A DNA stretch of 64,000 nucleotides from Paenibacillus rhizovicinus (GCF_010365285.1 NZ_CP048288.1:124001-188000); one strand, 5' to 3'. Counted from the first letter of the stretch, positions 22,388 through 31,262 are shown. Notes: a model not told the origin generated them from the letters alone. A program made the numbers and translations.

Positions 22388-24364
22388 ATGTCAATCCCAG
22401 CTAATCAGCTGCCACAGGTGTCCATCGAACAGATGCTTATGGAGCTCAATCCGCAGCAGCGGCGTGCGGCGGAAATCATTTATGGGCCAGTTCTCGTTAT
22501 TGCGGGCGCCGGATCCGGAAAAACCAAGACCTTGACGTATCGGATTGCCAACATGATTGGCCGCCATAACATTCAGGCTAAAAACATGTTTGTTGCGACG
22601 TTTACGAATAAGGCAGCAGGGGAGATGAAGGAGCGGATTATCAAGGCATGCGGTCCAGATGCAGTTAGCGATATCTGGGCAGGCACGTTCCACAGCCTCT
22701 GTGTTCGTATCCTACGCCGCTTTGGCCATCATCTGGGTTATGACCCCAAATACTCGATTTACGACCAGGATGACTCCCACAGGCTGATCTACAAGGTGTA
22801 CCAGATGCACAGCGTCGAAGATAAGTATCATCCGAAGCAAGCAGCAGAGTTCATTGGCGACTGCAAGAACAACCTGGCCGACGTGGAGACGGCAATGGTC
22901 CATCGAGTTTACACGACCCAAGATGAAATGATGGCCATCGTGTACCGGGATTATCAGATGATGCTCAAAGAGGCCAATGCTATGGACTTCGATGATCTCA
23001 TTATGAACACGGTCATGCTGCTGGAGAATTTCGAAGAGGTCCGAAACTGGGCTCAGAACAAGTTCCAGTATGTGATGAGCGACGAGTACCAGGACGTCAA
23101 CCATGCGCAGTTCCGGCTGCTGCAGATGCTGGCATGGCCACAGAATAACATTTTCGTCGTCGGGGACGATAAACAGTCCATCTACCGATTCCGTGGCAGC
23201 GACATTGCTCACATCATGAACTTTGAGGCTGTTTACTTTCCGTGTAATACGGTTCAACTCACGATCAATTACAGATCCAATGCGACCATCGTGGCGGCCG
23301 GCAACGGCGTAATCAAGAACAACACACGTCAGAAGGAAATGACGCTAATCGCCAACAAACAGGGCGGGCAGCCGATCAACGACGTGACGCTGGAGAATGA
23401 ACACAAGGAAGCCGCATTCGTGTCCTGGCTGATCCAGAAGGCTGTTAAGGAAGGAAAGCGAAAGTGGAGCGACTTTGCGATTCTCTATCGGACGAACAAC
23501 CAGTCGGCGCCGTTTGAGCAGTTATTTCTGCACAACATGATCCCGCATAAGGTCGTCGGAGGGCTGGGCTTCTTCCAGCGAGAGGAGATCAAGGACATTG
23601 TCTCGTACCTTCGAGTGATCAACAATCCGAAAGACGATGCAGCGATCGGGCGGATCATGAACAAGCCGGCACGAGGCATAGGAGACACCTCACAAGATCA
23701 CCTTCAGGCTTTTGCGCTGTCTCATAAAGTCAGCTTGCATCGAGCCATGAAAATGGTCCGGGACATCGACAAGATCAATAAGCGAACGGGAACTAAAATC
23801 ACTGAGTTCGTGGATCTGATAGAACACTTCCAGAAGTTCTTGGACATGGACGTCTTGAGGTTCTGCCAGTACGTGCTGGATCAAACCGGCTACGTCCGTA
23901 TGTGGGAAAACAAGGCGACGCCGGAAGCTCAAGAGAAAGTTGAGAACATCCAAGAGTTCTTGCGTCTTGTTGAGCGTTACAAACAAGAACATCCAGATAA
24001 AGAACTGAGCGAATTCCTTCTTGAAACTTCCTTGCTCATGGATTTCGATAATCCAGCTGCGGATAATTCGGTCAAACTCATGACGATGCACTCCAGTAAA
24101 GGCTTGGAGTTCCCAGTTGTGTTCATTGTCGGCGTCAATGAAAAGGTGTTCCCATCCTGGCGCAGCAAGGATCAAGAGGACATCGAAGAAGAGCGTCGGC
24201 TGGCTTATGTCGGCATTACACGAGCTGAAGAAGAGTTGTATTTGACACACACCACCCAGCGGACAAACTTCCGTGGCGGTATGGAACTGGTTGAACCTTC
24301 TCGCTTCTTGGACGAACTTCCAGAAGAAATCGTAAGGAAAATGGAGATTCCGCAGAGAAACTAA
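22388..24364 (+). CDS. UvrD/PcrA-type superfamily I helicase
   Basis: ATP-dependent 3'-5' DNA helicase. Motifs in order: Q motif LNPQQRRAAE, Walker A IAGAGSGKTKT, Ia ATFTNKAAGEM, FHSLCVRILRRFG, Walker B SDEYQDVNHAQ, III FVVGDDKQSIYRFRG, IV YRSN, V TMHSSKGLEFP and VI ERRLAYVGITRAEE. Length 658 aa is slightly shorter than PcrA (about 740). The whole motif set is intact so it should be active, likely at forks or in repair with RecA. RBS AAGGAGGAG. A complex inverted repeat follows. Confidence 0.95.
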   Translation: MSIPANQLPQVSIEQMLMELNPQQRRAAEIIYGPVLVIAGAGSGKTKTLTYRIANMIGRHNIQAKNMFVATFTNKAAGEMKERIIKACGPDAVSDIWAGTFHSLCVRILRRFGHHLGYDPKYSIYDQDDSHRLIYKVYQMHSVEDKYHPKQAAEFIGDCKNNLADVETAMVHRVYTTQDEMMAIVYRDYQMMLKEANAMDFDDLIMNTVMLLENFEEVRNWAQNKFQYVMSDEYQDVNHAQFRLLQMLAWPQNNIFVVGDDKQSIYRFRGSDIAHIMNFEAVYFPCNTVQLTINYRSNATIVAAGNGVIKNNTRQKEMTLIANKQGGQPINDVTLENEHKEAAFVSWLIQKAVKEGKRKWSDFAILYRTNNQSAPFEQLFLHNMIPHKVVGGLGFFQREEIKDIVSYLRVINNPKDDAAIGRIMNKPARGIGDTSQDHLQAFALSHKVSLHRAMKMVRDIDKINKRTGTKITEFVDLIEHFQKFLDMDVLRFCQYVLDQTGYVRMWENKATPEAQEKVENIQEFLRLVERYKQEHPDKELSEFLLETSLLMDFDNPAADNSVKLMTMHSSKGLEFPVVFIVGVNEKVFPSWRSKDQEDIEEERRLAYVGITRAEEELYLTHTTQRTNFRGGMELVEPSRFLDELPEEIVRKMEIPQRN

Positions 24365-24390
24365 AGAATACATTAGCTTTTTCTCTCTTT

Positions 24391-24442
24391 CTAGTTTATA
24401 ATGTATTACATCAGGCAATAACTGTCTTATATTATAAACTAG
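24391..24442. promoter_or_regulatory. Long inverted repeat over promoter, with palindrome in the middle
   Basis: CTAGTTTATAAT (24391-24402) is exactly complementary to ATTATAAACTAG (24431-24442), extended by CTCT/AGAG. The left arm includes a -10 box TATAAT (24397-24402) and the loop starts with TGTATTACATCA, the operator half-palindrome. Suits autoregulation of the gene at 24475; a termination role is also possible. Confidence 0.6.
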
Positions 24443-24474
24443 AGAGTTTCCTTATAGATTAAAGGAGGATTCGC

Positions 24475-25485
24475 ATGGCCGCCACTGCAAGAACAAGAAA
24501 GGTTGATCGCCAGGAATTATTCGATCATATCGCCAACTTAATTAAAAATTCACCCAACCAGCAGTCCGAAATCTCGTCCACAGATCTTGCGCATGAGTTT
24601 CAAGTAGAACCACCTACAATGGATCATCATCTCAAGGCTCTTGTTAAGGATGGACTAATTCGGGCAACAGAACGGCGAGGTCGCTACAATCGTAAAATTT
24701 ATGTGTTAACGGATGAAAGCAGTGGCCCATCGATCCCCGTAAGCGTTCCAAAAGAAGAAGGCTCATCCGAGATCGGATCTGCAGGAAGAAAGTGGCTTGA
24801 ACAGCGCCGAGCAGGCACAGGCTCATCCGTTACGGATATCTCGTCCAGGTTCAAGACAGACGATGAGAGCGCAACAACGGAACAGGACGCTTCACCGTTA
24901 ACACCGCAGCCGGCACCCGCATTGCGTGAAGAAGAAGCTCGTCAGCCCGAACTGCCGATAGATCTTGATCCTGTGGCAGCGCCTGCGCCAAGTGTCGGCA
25001 TCCCGGAGTTTTCCTTGGATCAAAAAATTCAAGACTTCCTTGCTCGATCTAATTCGATTCCTTCTGCAGAAGTCGTGCTGCAAAAGACTGACCGTGATAT
25101 CTTAGCTGTCGTCAATGAGACGATTCAGCAAAACATGATCTATCTCAAGGATCTTATGGATCAGCTCTCGACCGTGACAGACAAGAATTTGATTCTTGGA
25201 TTGGTTGAAGAGCGCAATCAGCTTATGGGTAAGATCACAAAGCTGGAAGAGGAAGTCAAAGGTCATGTGGCAATGATCACGAACATGCAGAAGCAAAACA
25301 AGCAGGAACAAGATAAAATCGATCAAAACCGAGTCAAAATGATGTACCAGGTGATGGTGAATACGATCGACCGTTTCGTTGATCAGCCCAACCAATCGAT
25401 GGCTCTGAGCCGGAACGAGTTCCGGAAGCAAGTCACCACTGAGCTTTCTAACCTCGTGAAATATGTACTTGGTGCAGAAAAGTAG
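24475..25485 (+). CDS. Winged-helix regulator with long coiled-coil tail
   Basis: 336 residues. N-terminal 85 residues form a winged helix (RQELFDHIANLIKN, SSTDLAHEFQVEPPTMDHHLKALVKDGLIRATERRG); residues 95-200 are a Pro/Ala/Glu-rich disordered linker; residues 215-330 a helical and coiled-coil domain (LVEERNQLMGKITKLEEEVKGHVAMI). It mirrors the gene at 6704 (winged helix plus coil, palindrome at the promoter). A transcription or DNA-organising factor, maybe the one that binds the palindrome. Start after AAAGGAGG. Confidence 0.75.
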   Translation: MAATARTRKVDRQELFDHIANLIKNSPNQQSEISSTDLAHEFQVEPPTMDHHLKALVKDGLIRATERRGRYNRKIYVLTDESSGPSIPVSVPKEEGSSEIGSAGRKWLEQRRAGTGSSVTDISSRFKTDDESATTEQDASPLTPQPAPALREEEARQPELPIDLDPVAAPAPSVGIPEFSLDQKIQDFLARSNSIPSAEVVLQKTDRDILAVVNETIQQNMIYLKDLMDQLSTVTDKNLILGLVEERNQLMGKITKLEEEVKGHVAMITNMQKQNKQEQDKIDQNRVKMMYQVMVNTIDRFVDQPNQSMALSRNEFRKQVTTELSNLVKYVLGAEK

Positions 25486-25540
25486 GAGAGGCGCTTGTCG
25501 CTTCTCCTTTTTATTTTGTCTATAAAAGGCTGGTGTATGC

Positions 25541-25903
25541 ATGGAATGCCCGTATTGCGGCAGCCCCGCAGTTTTTATGACGCACAAGGAGTTCTACGGG
25601 CGGGATTATGGCGGCAATGTTTACGTTTGTCGGCCATGCGATGCCTACGTCGGGACTCACGGGAGAAGCAAGGCGCCATTAGGGACGATGGCGAATGCAG
25701 AGCTTAGACGGTATCGGAATCAGGCTCATGCAGCCTTTGATCCGATCTGGAAAAGCAAGAGCATGCACCGCACTGCGGCATATCGTTGGATGCAGAAGGT
25801 TATGGATCTCACGCCGCAGGAAGCGCACATCGGCATGTTCGATGTTCCGAAGTGCATTAAGCTTGTTGAAATTTGTAGTCGCTATCGCTCCCATTCATCA
25901 TGA
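25541..25903 (+). CDS. DUF3268-type zinc-finger protein
   Basis: 120 residues. MECPYCGSPAVFMTHKEFYGRDYGGNVYVCRPCDAYVG gives two CxxC pairs of a zinc ribbon; GTMANAELRRYRNQAHAAFDPIWKSKSMHRTAAYRWM and EAHIGMFDVPKCIKLVEI complete the DUF3268 pattern common in Firmicutes phages. Its last eight residues (RYRSHSS) are encoded by the 19-mer element, which extends through the stop. Confidence 0.85.
   Translation: MECPYCGSPAVFMTHKEFYGRDYGGNVYVCRPCDAYVGTHGRSKAPLGTMANAELRRYRNQAHAAFDPIWKSKSMHRTAAYRWMQKVMDLTPQEAHIGMFDVPKCIKLVEICSRYRSHSS
25878..25896 (+). repeat. 19-mer intergenic element, copy 4
   Basis: GTCGCTATCGCTCCCATTC followed by ATCATGAAATA. Here the element forms the end of the DUF3268 gene and stands 31 bp before the primase start. 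Confidence 0.6.
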
Positions 25904-25927
25904 AATAAACAAACGGAGGTGACGGGT

Positions 25928-27301
25928 GTGGGGAGAAAATATCCCGACGAATTTAAGCAAATGCTCAAAGACAAGGCCACGATCCTGGATGTAGTTTCGC
26001 AATTCGTGCAGATCCAGCAAAACGGGAATGCATTCGTAGCGATTTGCCCATTTCACAACGATACGGATCCGAGTATGCAAATTCGTCCGGATCTGAATAC
26101 GTTCGGATGCTGGGCATGTGGCGCCGGATCTAAGCATCATAGTAGCGTTCAATCTTGTGATGTTTTTGGATTCCTGAAAGGTGTCTTGAATTGCAATCTC
26201 GGCGAAGCGATAGAGTGGCTGGCCACTTTCTTGCATCAGCCGCTGCCGGCCCTTACGCCGGAGGATCAAAAGAAAGCAACGCTGCGGCAGGCATGGGTGG
26301 ACCATTGTAAGCAGGCTGCTGATCGGTTTACGGAAAGCCTCATGAATCACAAGGTTGCCTACAATTACTTGTATCATCGAGGTCTCAACCTGCATGACAT
26401 ATTATCATGGGGTCTGGGATTCGGCGATGACAAGGATACCGACTTCACCAATACCAGGGACCGAATTGTATTTTCGCTTCATGATTATTACGGAGATCTC
26501 GTGAGCTTCACTGGCCGGGTGTTGCTGCCAGATGAAGAGCTCAATCGAATCAACCAAGAACGGAAGTCGAGAGGGGAGAGGGAGATTCCGAAATATCAGG
26601 ATCGTTTCCCTATTAAGAAGGAAGATCCTTATTTCCAAAACCATCCGTATCCGGAATTCGATAAGCGAAATCACCTATATGGGATCCACTTGGCCAAGAC
26701 GTATATCAAGGACTGGCGGACCGCCATTGTCGTTGAGGGATGGACCGATGCGATCATGTTACATAAGTGCGGCGCACGTCATGCGGTTAGTACGATGGGT
26801 GTAGCGCTCACAGACGCCCAGATGGAGTTGATCAAGCGCTCCGGGGCCAAATATGTGATCACCATGCGGGACGGCGACAAGGCCGGCCTGGACGCCGCAG
26901 AACGGGACTGTAAAATTATTGAGCAGCATGGACTGATTCCAATGATCGTGCCGCTCGACAATAAGCTAGATCCCTTTGATTTATGCAAGGCGTATCTTGA
27001 CGGCATGGATGCCGAAGGAATGCTTAAATACATCGACCGGAACAAGCGCACCTATAAGCAATGGCTGATTCAGAAAGTGTTCAATGAGACTCAAGAGGGG
27101 ATCATGTACCATCATTCTGAGATTGCCTATTTGCAGAACATGCGGATGCAGAAGGTGATCGAAATTTTGAGCGCCGTCATGGTGCCGGTCGAGCAGGACA
27201 CGTATCTTCGCCAGGCTTCGGAGCTGTTCAACGTTTCGTATGAAGCTCTGCAAGCGCAAGTCAATCATTATGCGATTCAAAAAAAACATCTGGTGTCATG
27301 A
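25928..27301 (+). CDS. dnaG: DnaG-type DNA primase
   Basis: Synthesises RNA primers. N-terminal CHC2 zinc finger ICPFHNDTDPSMQIRPDL and CWACG; then SLMNHKVAYNYLYHRGLNL; TOPRIM core IVVEGWTDAIMLHKCG, STMGVALTDAQ and ITMRDGDKAGLDAAERD (metal-binding D-x-D). At 457 aa it lacks most of the C-terminal helicase-binding region of cellular DnaG (about 600). GTG 25928, eight bases after GGAGGT, is the likely start. It is part of a self-contained replisome with DnaE and clamp. Confidence 0.9.
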   Translation: MGRKYPDEFKQMLKDKATILDVVSQFVQIQQNGNAFVAICPFHNDTDPSMQIRPDLNTFGCWACGAGSKHHSSVQSCDVFGFLKGVLNCNLGEAIEWLATFLHQPLPALTPEDQKKATLRQAWVDHCKQAADRFTESLMNHKVAYNYLYHRGLNLHDILSWGLGFGDDKDTDFTNTRDRIVFSLHDYYGDLVSFTGRVLLPDEELNRINQERKSRGEREIPKYQDRFPIKKEDPYFQNHPYPEFDKRNHLYGIHLAKTYIKDWRTAIVVEGWTDAIMLHKCGARHAVSTMGVALTDAQMELIKRSGAKYVITMRDGDKAGLDAAERDCKIIEQHGLIPMIVPLDNKLDPFDLCKAYLDGMDAEGMLKYIDRNKRTYKQWLIQKVFNETQEGIMYHHSEIAYLQNMRMQKVIEILSAVMVPVEQDTYLRQASELFNVSYEALQAQVNHYAIQKKHLVS

Positions 27302-27311
27302 GGTGCATTAC

Positions 27312-27866
27312 ATGATAGAATGGTTGAAGAAACATATTCAATTTCACGCTTTCGTTCGGGATGGCCGCTATTTTAATCGATTATTCTGGTTCCTGCCTGC
27401 AAAAGAGATCACCAAGCAGGAATTTGATACAATCATGAGTACGAAGCGCATTACGGAAATGCGATTCAAAATGGATCCGCATAAGATAGGTGACTTCTTG
27501 AGCGGTGTCCTCCATGATATCAAACAGTTCAATGAAGAAGACTTCTCTCCCTATGGAGAGCGGGTCGTTCTCACTCCCATTCGTTGTAAAGAATTTCTCA
27601 GATACGACGGATATGAGCTCGATGGCGTATGGAAATGCGAAACGGTGTCCGGCTCGTATATTCATGACTTCTCGATCCATGTAGCCGGCTTTTCTGGACC
27701 GGCCGTGGATCGAGGTGCTAAGCCGTCCGAGTGGCTGCCAGCAATGATTCAGCTTCAATTAAGCGGTGCTTCCGCTACTGAAGAAGATCACGATGCCTTC
27801 TTACGAGCGTTCAAAGCGGAGAAGATCAGGGAGGACTCCTCGGATGAGTTACGGGAACAACAATAA
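27312..27866 (+). CDS. Hypothetical 184-aa protein
   Basis: GTG-CAT-TAC-ATG at 27303-27314 matches the start context at 8137. ATG 27312 with ATGAGGTG upstream. Begins MIEWLKKHIQFHAFVRDGRYF; mixed alpha/beta with ERVVLTPIRCKEFLRYDGYEL. C-terminal 40 residues are charged. Overlaps the next gene by 23 bases. Family unknown. Confidence 0.65.
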   Translation: MIEWLKKHIQFHAFVRDGRYFNRLFWFLPAKEITKQEFDTIMSTKRITEMRFKMDPHKIGDFLSGVLHDIKQFNEEDFSPYGERVVLTPIRCKEFLRYDGYELDGVWKCETVSGSYIHDFSIHVAGFSGPAVDRGAKPSEWLPAMIQLQLSGASATEEDHDAFLRAFKAEKIREDSSDELREQQ

Positions 27867-28521
27867 AGGGAATGCGGGCAATGGTGGGTTCGATCTGGCT
27901 AATTACGAGACAGTCAAGCAGCGCAAGGTTCGCCTACGCAAGGACTATCCGAATTCAATCATTCATCCAATGACGATCTCCGGTATCGGCTATGCAAACA
28001 ATTTCGTTATGCATGTGGCGATGGTCTGGAAAGAGAAGACGGAGATGAGCCTGACACCTGAAGTGGTTGCAGCGATCTCCGATCTGGCCAAGAGTGCGAC
28101 GCATGACAATGCCGGCATCGTGGCGACGACGATCGCTATCATGACCAGGGCGGATAGCGTTGGCCACTCTTTATCCCTTGCGGGTGGACCCAAAGCGGAT
28201 AAGAATGCCTGGGTCGAGAACTCGGAGGAATCAGCGGTTGGCCGGGCACTGGATAATCTGGGGTACCACAGTGGATCCTGCAGCCAGGAAGAGATGATTA
28301 AGGTTGGCTACACAGAAGCTACACAGCAACAGCGTGTGCGCCTTGAGAACGAAATCAATGGCATCTTGATGGATCTGGCTGCTCGTCAGGTGAACTTAGT
28401 TCAACTGCACCAAGAGTGCATCCGGAGGACACGTCCATTCCAACAGCTGCATGAACTGTCCGTGGACGAACTCACGACAATACAGAACTTTCTCACGAGC
28501 AATCAGCCCATAACAGCATAA
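27844..28521 (+). CDS. Phage recombination-type protein with SAVGRAL motif (annealing candidate)
   Basis: 225 residues from ATG 27844 (GGGAGGACTCCTCGG). HPMTISGIGYANNFVMHVAMVWKE, MTRADSVGHSLSL and VENSEESAVGRALDNLGYHSGSCSQEEM match the ENAETSAVGRALA...GYG...S.EEM pattern common to many phage ERF/Sak-neighbouring recombination proteins. Such proteins often accompany or replace RecT-type annealing factors. Exact family not named with confidence; a helical tail (NEINGILMDLAARQVNLVQLHQEC) follows. Confidence 0.55.
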   Translation: MSYGNNNKGNAGNGGFDLANYETVKQRKVRLRKDYPNSIIHPMTISGIGYANNFVMHVAMVWKEKTEMSLTPEVVAAISDLAKSATHDNAGIVATTIAIMTRADSVGHSLSLAGGPKADKNAWVENSEESAVGRALDNLGYHSGSCSQEEMIKVGYTEATQQQRVRLENEINGILMDLAARQVNLVQLHQECIRRTRPFQQLHELSVDELTTIQNFLTSNQPITA

Positions 28522-28547
28522 AAAACGTAATAACGGTATGAAATATG

Positions 28548-28576
28548 TTGATACTTAATTCTGTATCGCCTATAAT
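28548..28576 (+). promoter_or_regulatory. Sigma-A promoter before 28606 gene
   Basis: TTGATA (28548-28553), exact 17-bp spacer, perfect TATAAT (28571-28576). The strongest promoter match in the window. Upstream lies ACGGTATGAAATATGTT, recurring with one mismatch at about 55465. Confidence 0.8.
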
Positions 28577-28605
28577 CAAGGCATACATAGTTAAGGAGGG
28601 CTCAC

Positions 28606-29136
28606 ATGTCTAAGGATATCAGGGAGCTTGCCAAGGGACTGGTGGGCAGCCCGACAAACAACACCGCATTGCCTTCGGGTGGAGGTTTCCTCGGAGGTAA
28701 AAAGCAATCGTCAAGCAATGAACCATCTTCAGCGCCCGCTATTAATCATTCCCAGGTCGCAGCAGCTTCTGAGGCGACACCGGCCGCCCAAACAACACCG
28801 GCGCCAAGACGGCAGCAGCAGGTTGTACCGAAAGGCGAAAGAATGTATGATGATCTTCCCGCCGAAGCAAAGAAAGTGTACCGGGACGATGTGGATCCGG
28901 AGCGTTACGGCGTCAAGCCGCTTCAGCGCAACGTGCGCTATTATAACAAGGATATTGTCAAATGGCTCGGGGACTTCTCGGAAGAGAATCAGCTCGAGGG
29001 CGGCGAGGCGATTACGCAGTCCGTCTTGATCGAGACGCTGCTCGGTATCGCCATGTATGACCTGCAGCTGCAGCCGGACGGATTTAAATCCGCAAGAGAC
29101 GTTCGTCAATATATCTTGAGTAAATTAAAGGAATAA
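28606..29136 (+). CDS. Hypothetical 176-aa protein, own transcript
   Basis: TAAGGAGGGCTCACATG start. Residues 1-80 are disordered and rich in Ser, Pro, Ala and Gln; residues 90-176 form a compact helical domain (YGVKPLQRNVRYYNKDIVKWLGDF, SVLIETLLGIAMYDLQLQPDGFKSARDVRQYI). A strong promoter and terminator make it a single-gene unit. Its form would suit a plasmid or phage partition-type ribbon-helix-helix protein, but no motif confirms this. Confidence 0.7.
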   Translation: MSKDIRELAKGLVGSPTNNTALPSGGGFLGGKKQSSSNEPSSAPAINHSQVAAASEATPAAQTTPAPRRQQQVVPKGERMYDDLPAEAKKVYRDDVDPERYGVKPLQRNVRYYNKDIVKWLGDFSEENQLEGGEAITQSVLIETLLGIAMYDLQLQPDGFKSARDVRQYILSKLKE

Positions 29137-29148
29137 CGATCTATATTG

Positions 29149-29187
29149 AAAGGCATTACACAAATTTAAGTGTAGTGCCTTTTCTTT
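29149..29187 (+). terminator. Terminator of the 28606 gene
   Basis: AAAGGCATTACAC (29149-29161) pairs with GTGTAGTGCCTTT (29170-29182), one wobble in 13 bp, then TCTTTAT. The stem contains the half-palindrome GCATTACAC. Confidence 0.8.
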
Positions 29188-29198
29188 ATGTATATATG

Positions 29199-29207
29199 TG
29201 GTATAAT
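29199..29207 (+). promoter_or_regulatory. Extended -10 promoter of the methyltransferase-helicase operon
   Basis: TGG-TATAAT, perfect -10 with upstream TG, at 29199-29207; no good -35 box. A 14-base gap separates GGAGG at 29224 from the start at 29243. Confidence 0.55.
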
Positions 29208-29242
29208 AGCTTAGAAATTAATCGGAGGTGTACTTTTCCACC

Positions 29243-29998
29243 ATGGAACTGATTACAGCTTATTTATATAATCAGTCGCCCATCGATGTATTTAACATCA
29301 TGGAATCGACATTCAAAAATATGACCTCATCGAGGTGGTTCGAGGAAGAACGTCAACCGAAGAATTTCAAGATCATGAACAAACGATTCAAGGTTGCCGA
29401 TGTCGTTTACCGGGTTGTTCTGCGATTCCGCTTGGATACGCCAGGAGTTTACACACTCGATACGCCTATCCCATTTGCAGTTATGCTCTCGGAGCGGTAT
29501 GAGGTCGAAAAAGCGCACGGGACGGAATCCCGTTACAAAGACGTCAAAGTATGGCACAGCAAGGAAATGAAGAGCACGATCGGCTACTTCCAGGCGGGAG
29601 TTCCCGTAGTGCTGATTAATGAAGTCATTGATGATCTTAAAACGGTGATTCAACATGTTGATGCGCCAGAGGTCGATATCGATCTTTACTCGGCGCAGCG
29701 ACGACCAATCCGCATGTTTTTGGGTGGCCAAGAGATTGGGGAGGTCCAATCGGTTTCAATCACGCCTGAGCGAGATATTAACGGGCGGCCGGTCCGCCGT
29801 GTGAATGTGCTTGGCGGTGGGGATATTTCAGCTGCTCTTGAAGCGGACGCTATCGCTCTCATTCGTCGTGAAATAGGGGTCGGCGTCGCAGAGGCAGAAC
29901 GCCTTTTTCATCGGCTTATCGGCAGCGCAGACATCGGAGAAGAAGCTATTTTAAGATCGATTCGAAATTACATGGACGATACGGAGGATGAGTCGTAA
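29243..29998 (+). CDS. Hypothetical 251-aa protein, first gene of helicase operon
   Basis: Starts MELITAYLYNQSPIDVFNIME; ATG 29243 (GTG 29228 overlaps the ribosome site). Contains RFRLDTPGVYTLDTPIPFAVML, VVLINEVIDDLKTVIQHVDAPEVDIDLYS and VQSVSITPERDINGRPVRRVNVLGGG, suggesting alternating beta domains; helical C-terminus. A region at 29846-29864 (encoding EADAIALIRREIG) is an 18/19 match to the 19-mer element. Its stop shares a base with the next ATG. Function unknown; probably works with the DUF6094-like protein and helicase. Confidence 0.65.
   Translation: MELITAYLYNQSPIDVFNIMESTFKNMTSSRWFEEERQPKNFKIMNKRFKVADVVYRVVLRFRLDTPGVYTLDTPIPFAVMLSERYEVEKAHGTESRYKDVKVWHSKEMKSTIGYFQAGVPVVLINEVIDDLKTVIQHVDAPEVDIDLYSAQRRPIRMFLGGQEIGEVQSVSITPERDINGRPVRRVNVLGGGDISAALEADAIALIRREIGVGVAEAERLFHRLIGSADIGEEAILRSIRNYMDDTEDES
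29846..29864 (+). repeat. 19-mer element-like sequence inside a gene
   Basis: GACGCTATCGCTCTCATTC: one mismatch to the intergenic 19-mer, and the next bases (GTCGTGAAATA) resemble those after copy 4 (ATCATGAAATA). In-frame and coding here. Confidence 0.45.
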
Positions 29999-31251
29999 TG
30001 CGATACATGAATGATCCATTATCCAAGATTACTTCAAGGTGTATCGGTACACACCTGGGTTTCCCGGAAAATCAGCCGATCACAGCGCTCGACATCAAAT
30101 GTCATGACGGTGAGCCGCTTCTTGAAATGACCAAGAAAGCAGCTCAGCCTCACCGCTATGGGATCGAGGAGAATACATACCAGGCACGCTTGGCGCAGAG
30201 CAACGGCTTCGACAAGGTATGCCGGTCGGACTACAAGAGCCAATCGAAGATCACGAATGAAGTGTTCTCCATGGTATTGGCCAACCCGATCGTTGACGAT
30301 CGCTTCACAGATGAGCTTTTCCGTGATTTTGATCCGTTTAAGGTTCCGAACTTTGAGGCTGAAGAGCGGGCTCGCATCGAGGCTATGGCACAGCAGATGG
30401 AAATGATCGACTTCGGTGATGAAGGCCAAACCGAAGAAGAGATCCAAAAACGGAAAGAAGAAGCTGACAGGCAGCTCAAGAAAGCAATAGAAGATCGAGA
30501 GATCGCCTTCCGTCGTGCTCTATTTGAACAAGAAAAACGCACGGAGCAGTATCGGTGGGACCGGTTCGTCTTGAACTTCGTCAGTAAGTATTTGATGCCC
30601 GGCGGGATCCTTGTGTTCGTGACGCCGAAGGAATTTATCGATGGCCAAATTTGCTTTAAGTTGGCGAGCAGCTACGAGGACGTGAAAATTTTCCGTCTGG
30701 AAGATGAAGAGTATGCCGAACAGCGGAAATGTATTATCTTCGCCAAGAAGCGGCGGCAAGCGAATCGTGATCAGGATGCGGCACGGGTGCTTATGCAGTA
30801 CCGGCTGACACCGTATAAAGAAATCCCAGAGATCAGTTTTCAACAAACACCAATGTACCAGGTGCCGATGAGTAAACCGGAGTGGATCGAAAACTTCAGG
30901 GTAGGCCCTATCACTGGTGACGAGGTCCTGGGCGCCCTGGGCAAGTCTCCGCTTATCTCGAAGTATGTAGAGACATACGGATCGGTGCTGAACAATGAGG
31001 CGCCACAGCCGCCTACGCAGTTGCATAAGGGGCATGTTTCCTTGCTGCTTGCGAGTGGACTTTTGAACGGTCATATCGGAACCGGGCCCGACCAGCATCT
31101 GGTTAAGGGCAGTGTCATCAAAATGTCGAAGGAAACGACCGAGGAAGAAGAAAGCGAAGATGGCACCGATGTGCGCATCAAAGAGCGAGAGTTCTTCAAT
31201 ATCGGCATCAAGTACCTCGATCGTCACGGAGAATTTCATCGATTACTTTAG
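29998..31251 (+). CDS. DUF6094-like methyltransferase-fold protein
   Basis: 417 residues. ITALDIKCHDGEPLLEMTKKA is a motif I-like segment, RARLAQ/KVCRSDYKS a middle part, and VLANPIVDD stands where N6-adenine methyltransferases have NPPY/F; YLMPGGILVFVTPKEF is a typical post-motif IV strand. The altered NPIV and odd motif I suggest an RNA/DNA-binding or diverged enzyme. DUF6094 proteins are found beside large helicases in phages and mobile elements. A charged insert at residues 125-180 is coiled-coil-like. Followed 11 bp later by the helicase. Confidence 0.65.
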   Translation: MRYMNDPLSKITSRCIGTHLGFPENQPITALDIKCHDGEPLLEMTKKAAQPHRYGIEENTYQARLAQSNGFDKVCRSDYKSQSKITNEVFSMVLANPIVDDRFTDELFRDFDPFKVPNFEAEERARIEAMAQQMEMIDFGDEGQTEEEIQKRKEEADRQLKKAIEDREIAFRRALFEQEKRTEQYRWDRFVLNFVSKYLMPGGILVFVTPKEFIDGQICFKLASSYEDVKIFRLEDEEYAEQRKCIIFAKKRRQANRDQDAARVLMQYRLTPYKEIPEISFQQTPMYQVPMSKPEWIENFRVGPITGDEVLGALGKSPLISKYVETYGSVLNNEAPQPPTQLHKGHVSLLLASGLLNGHIGTGPDQHLVKGSVIKMSKETTEEEESEDGTDVRIKEREFFNIGIKYLDRHGEFHRLL

Positions 31252-31262
31252 GAGGATGAACA

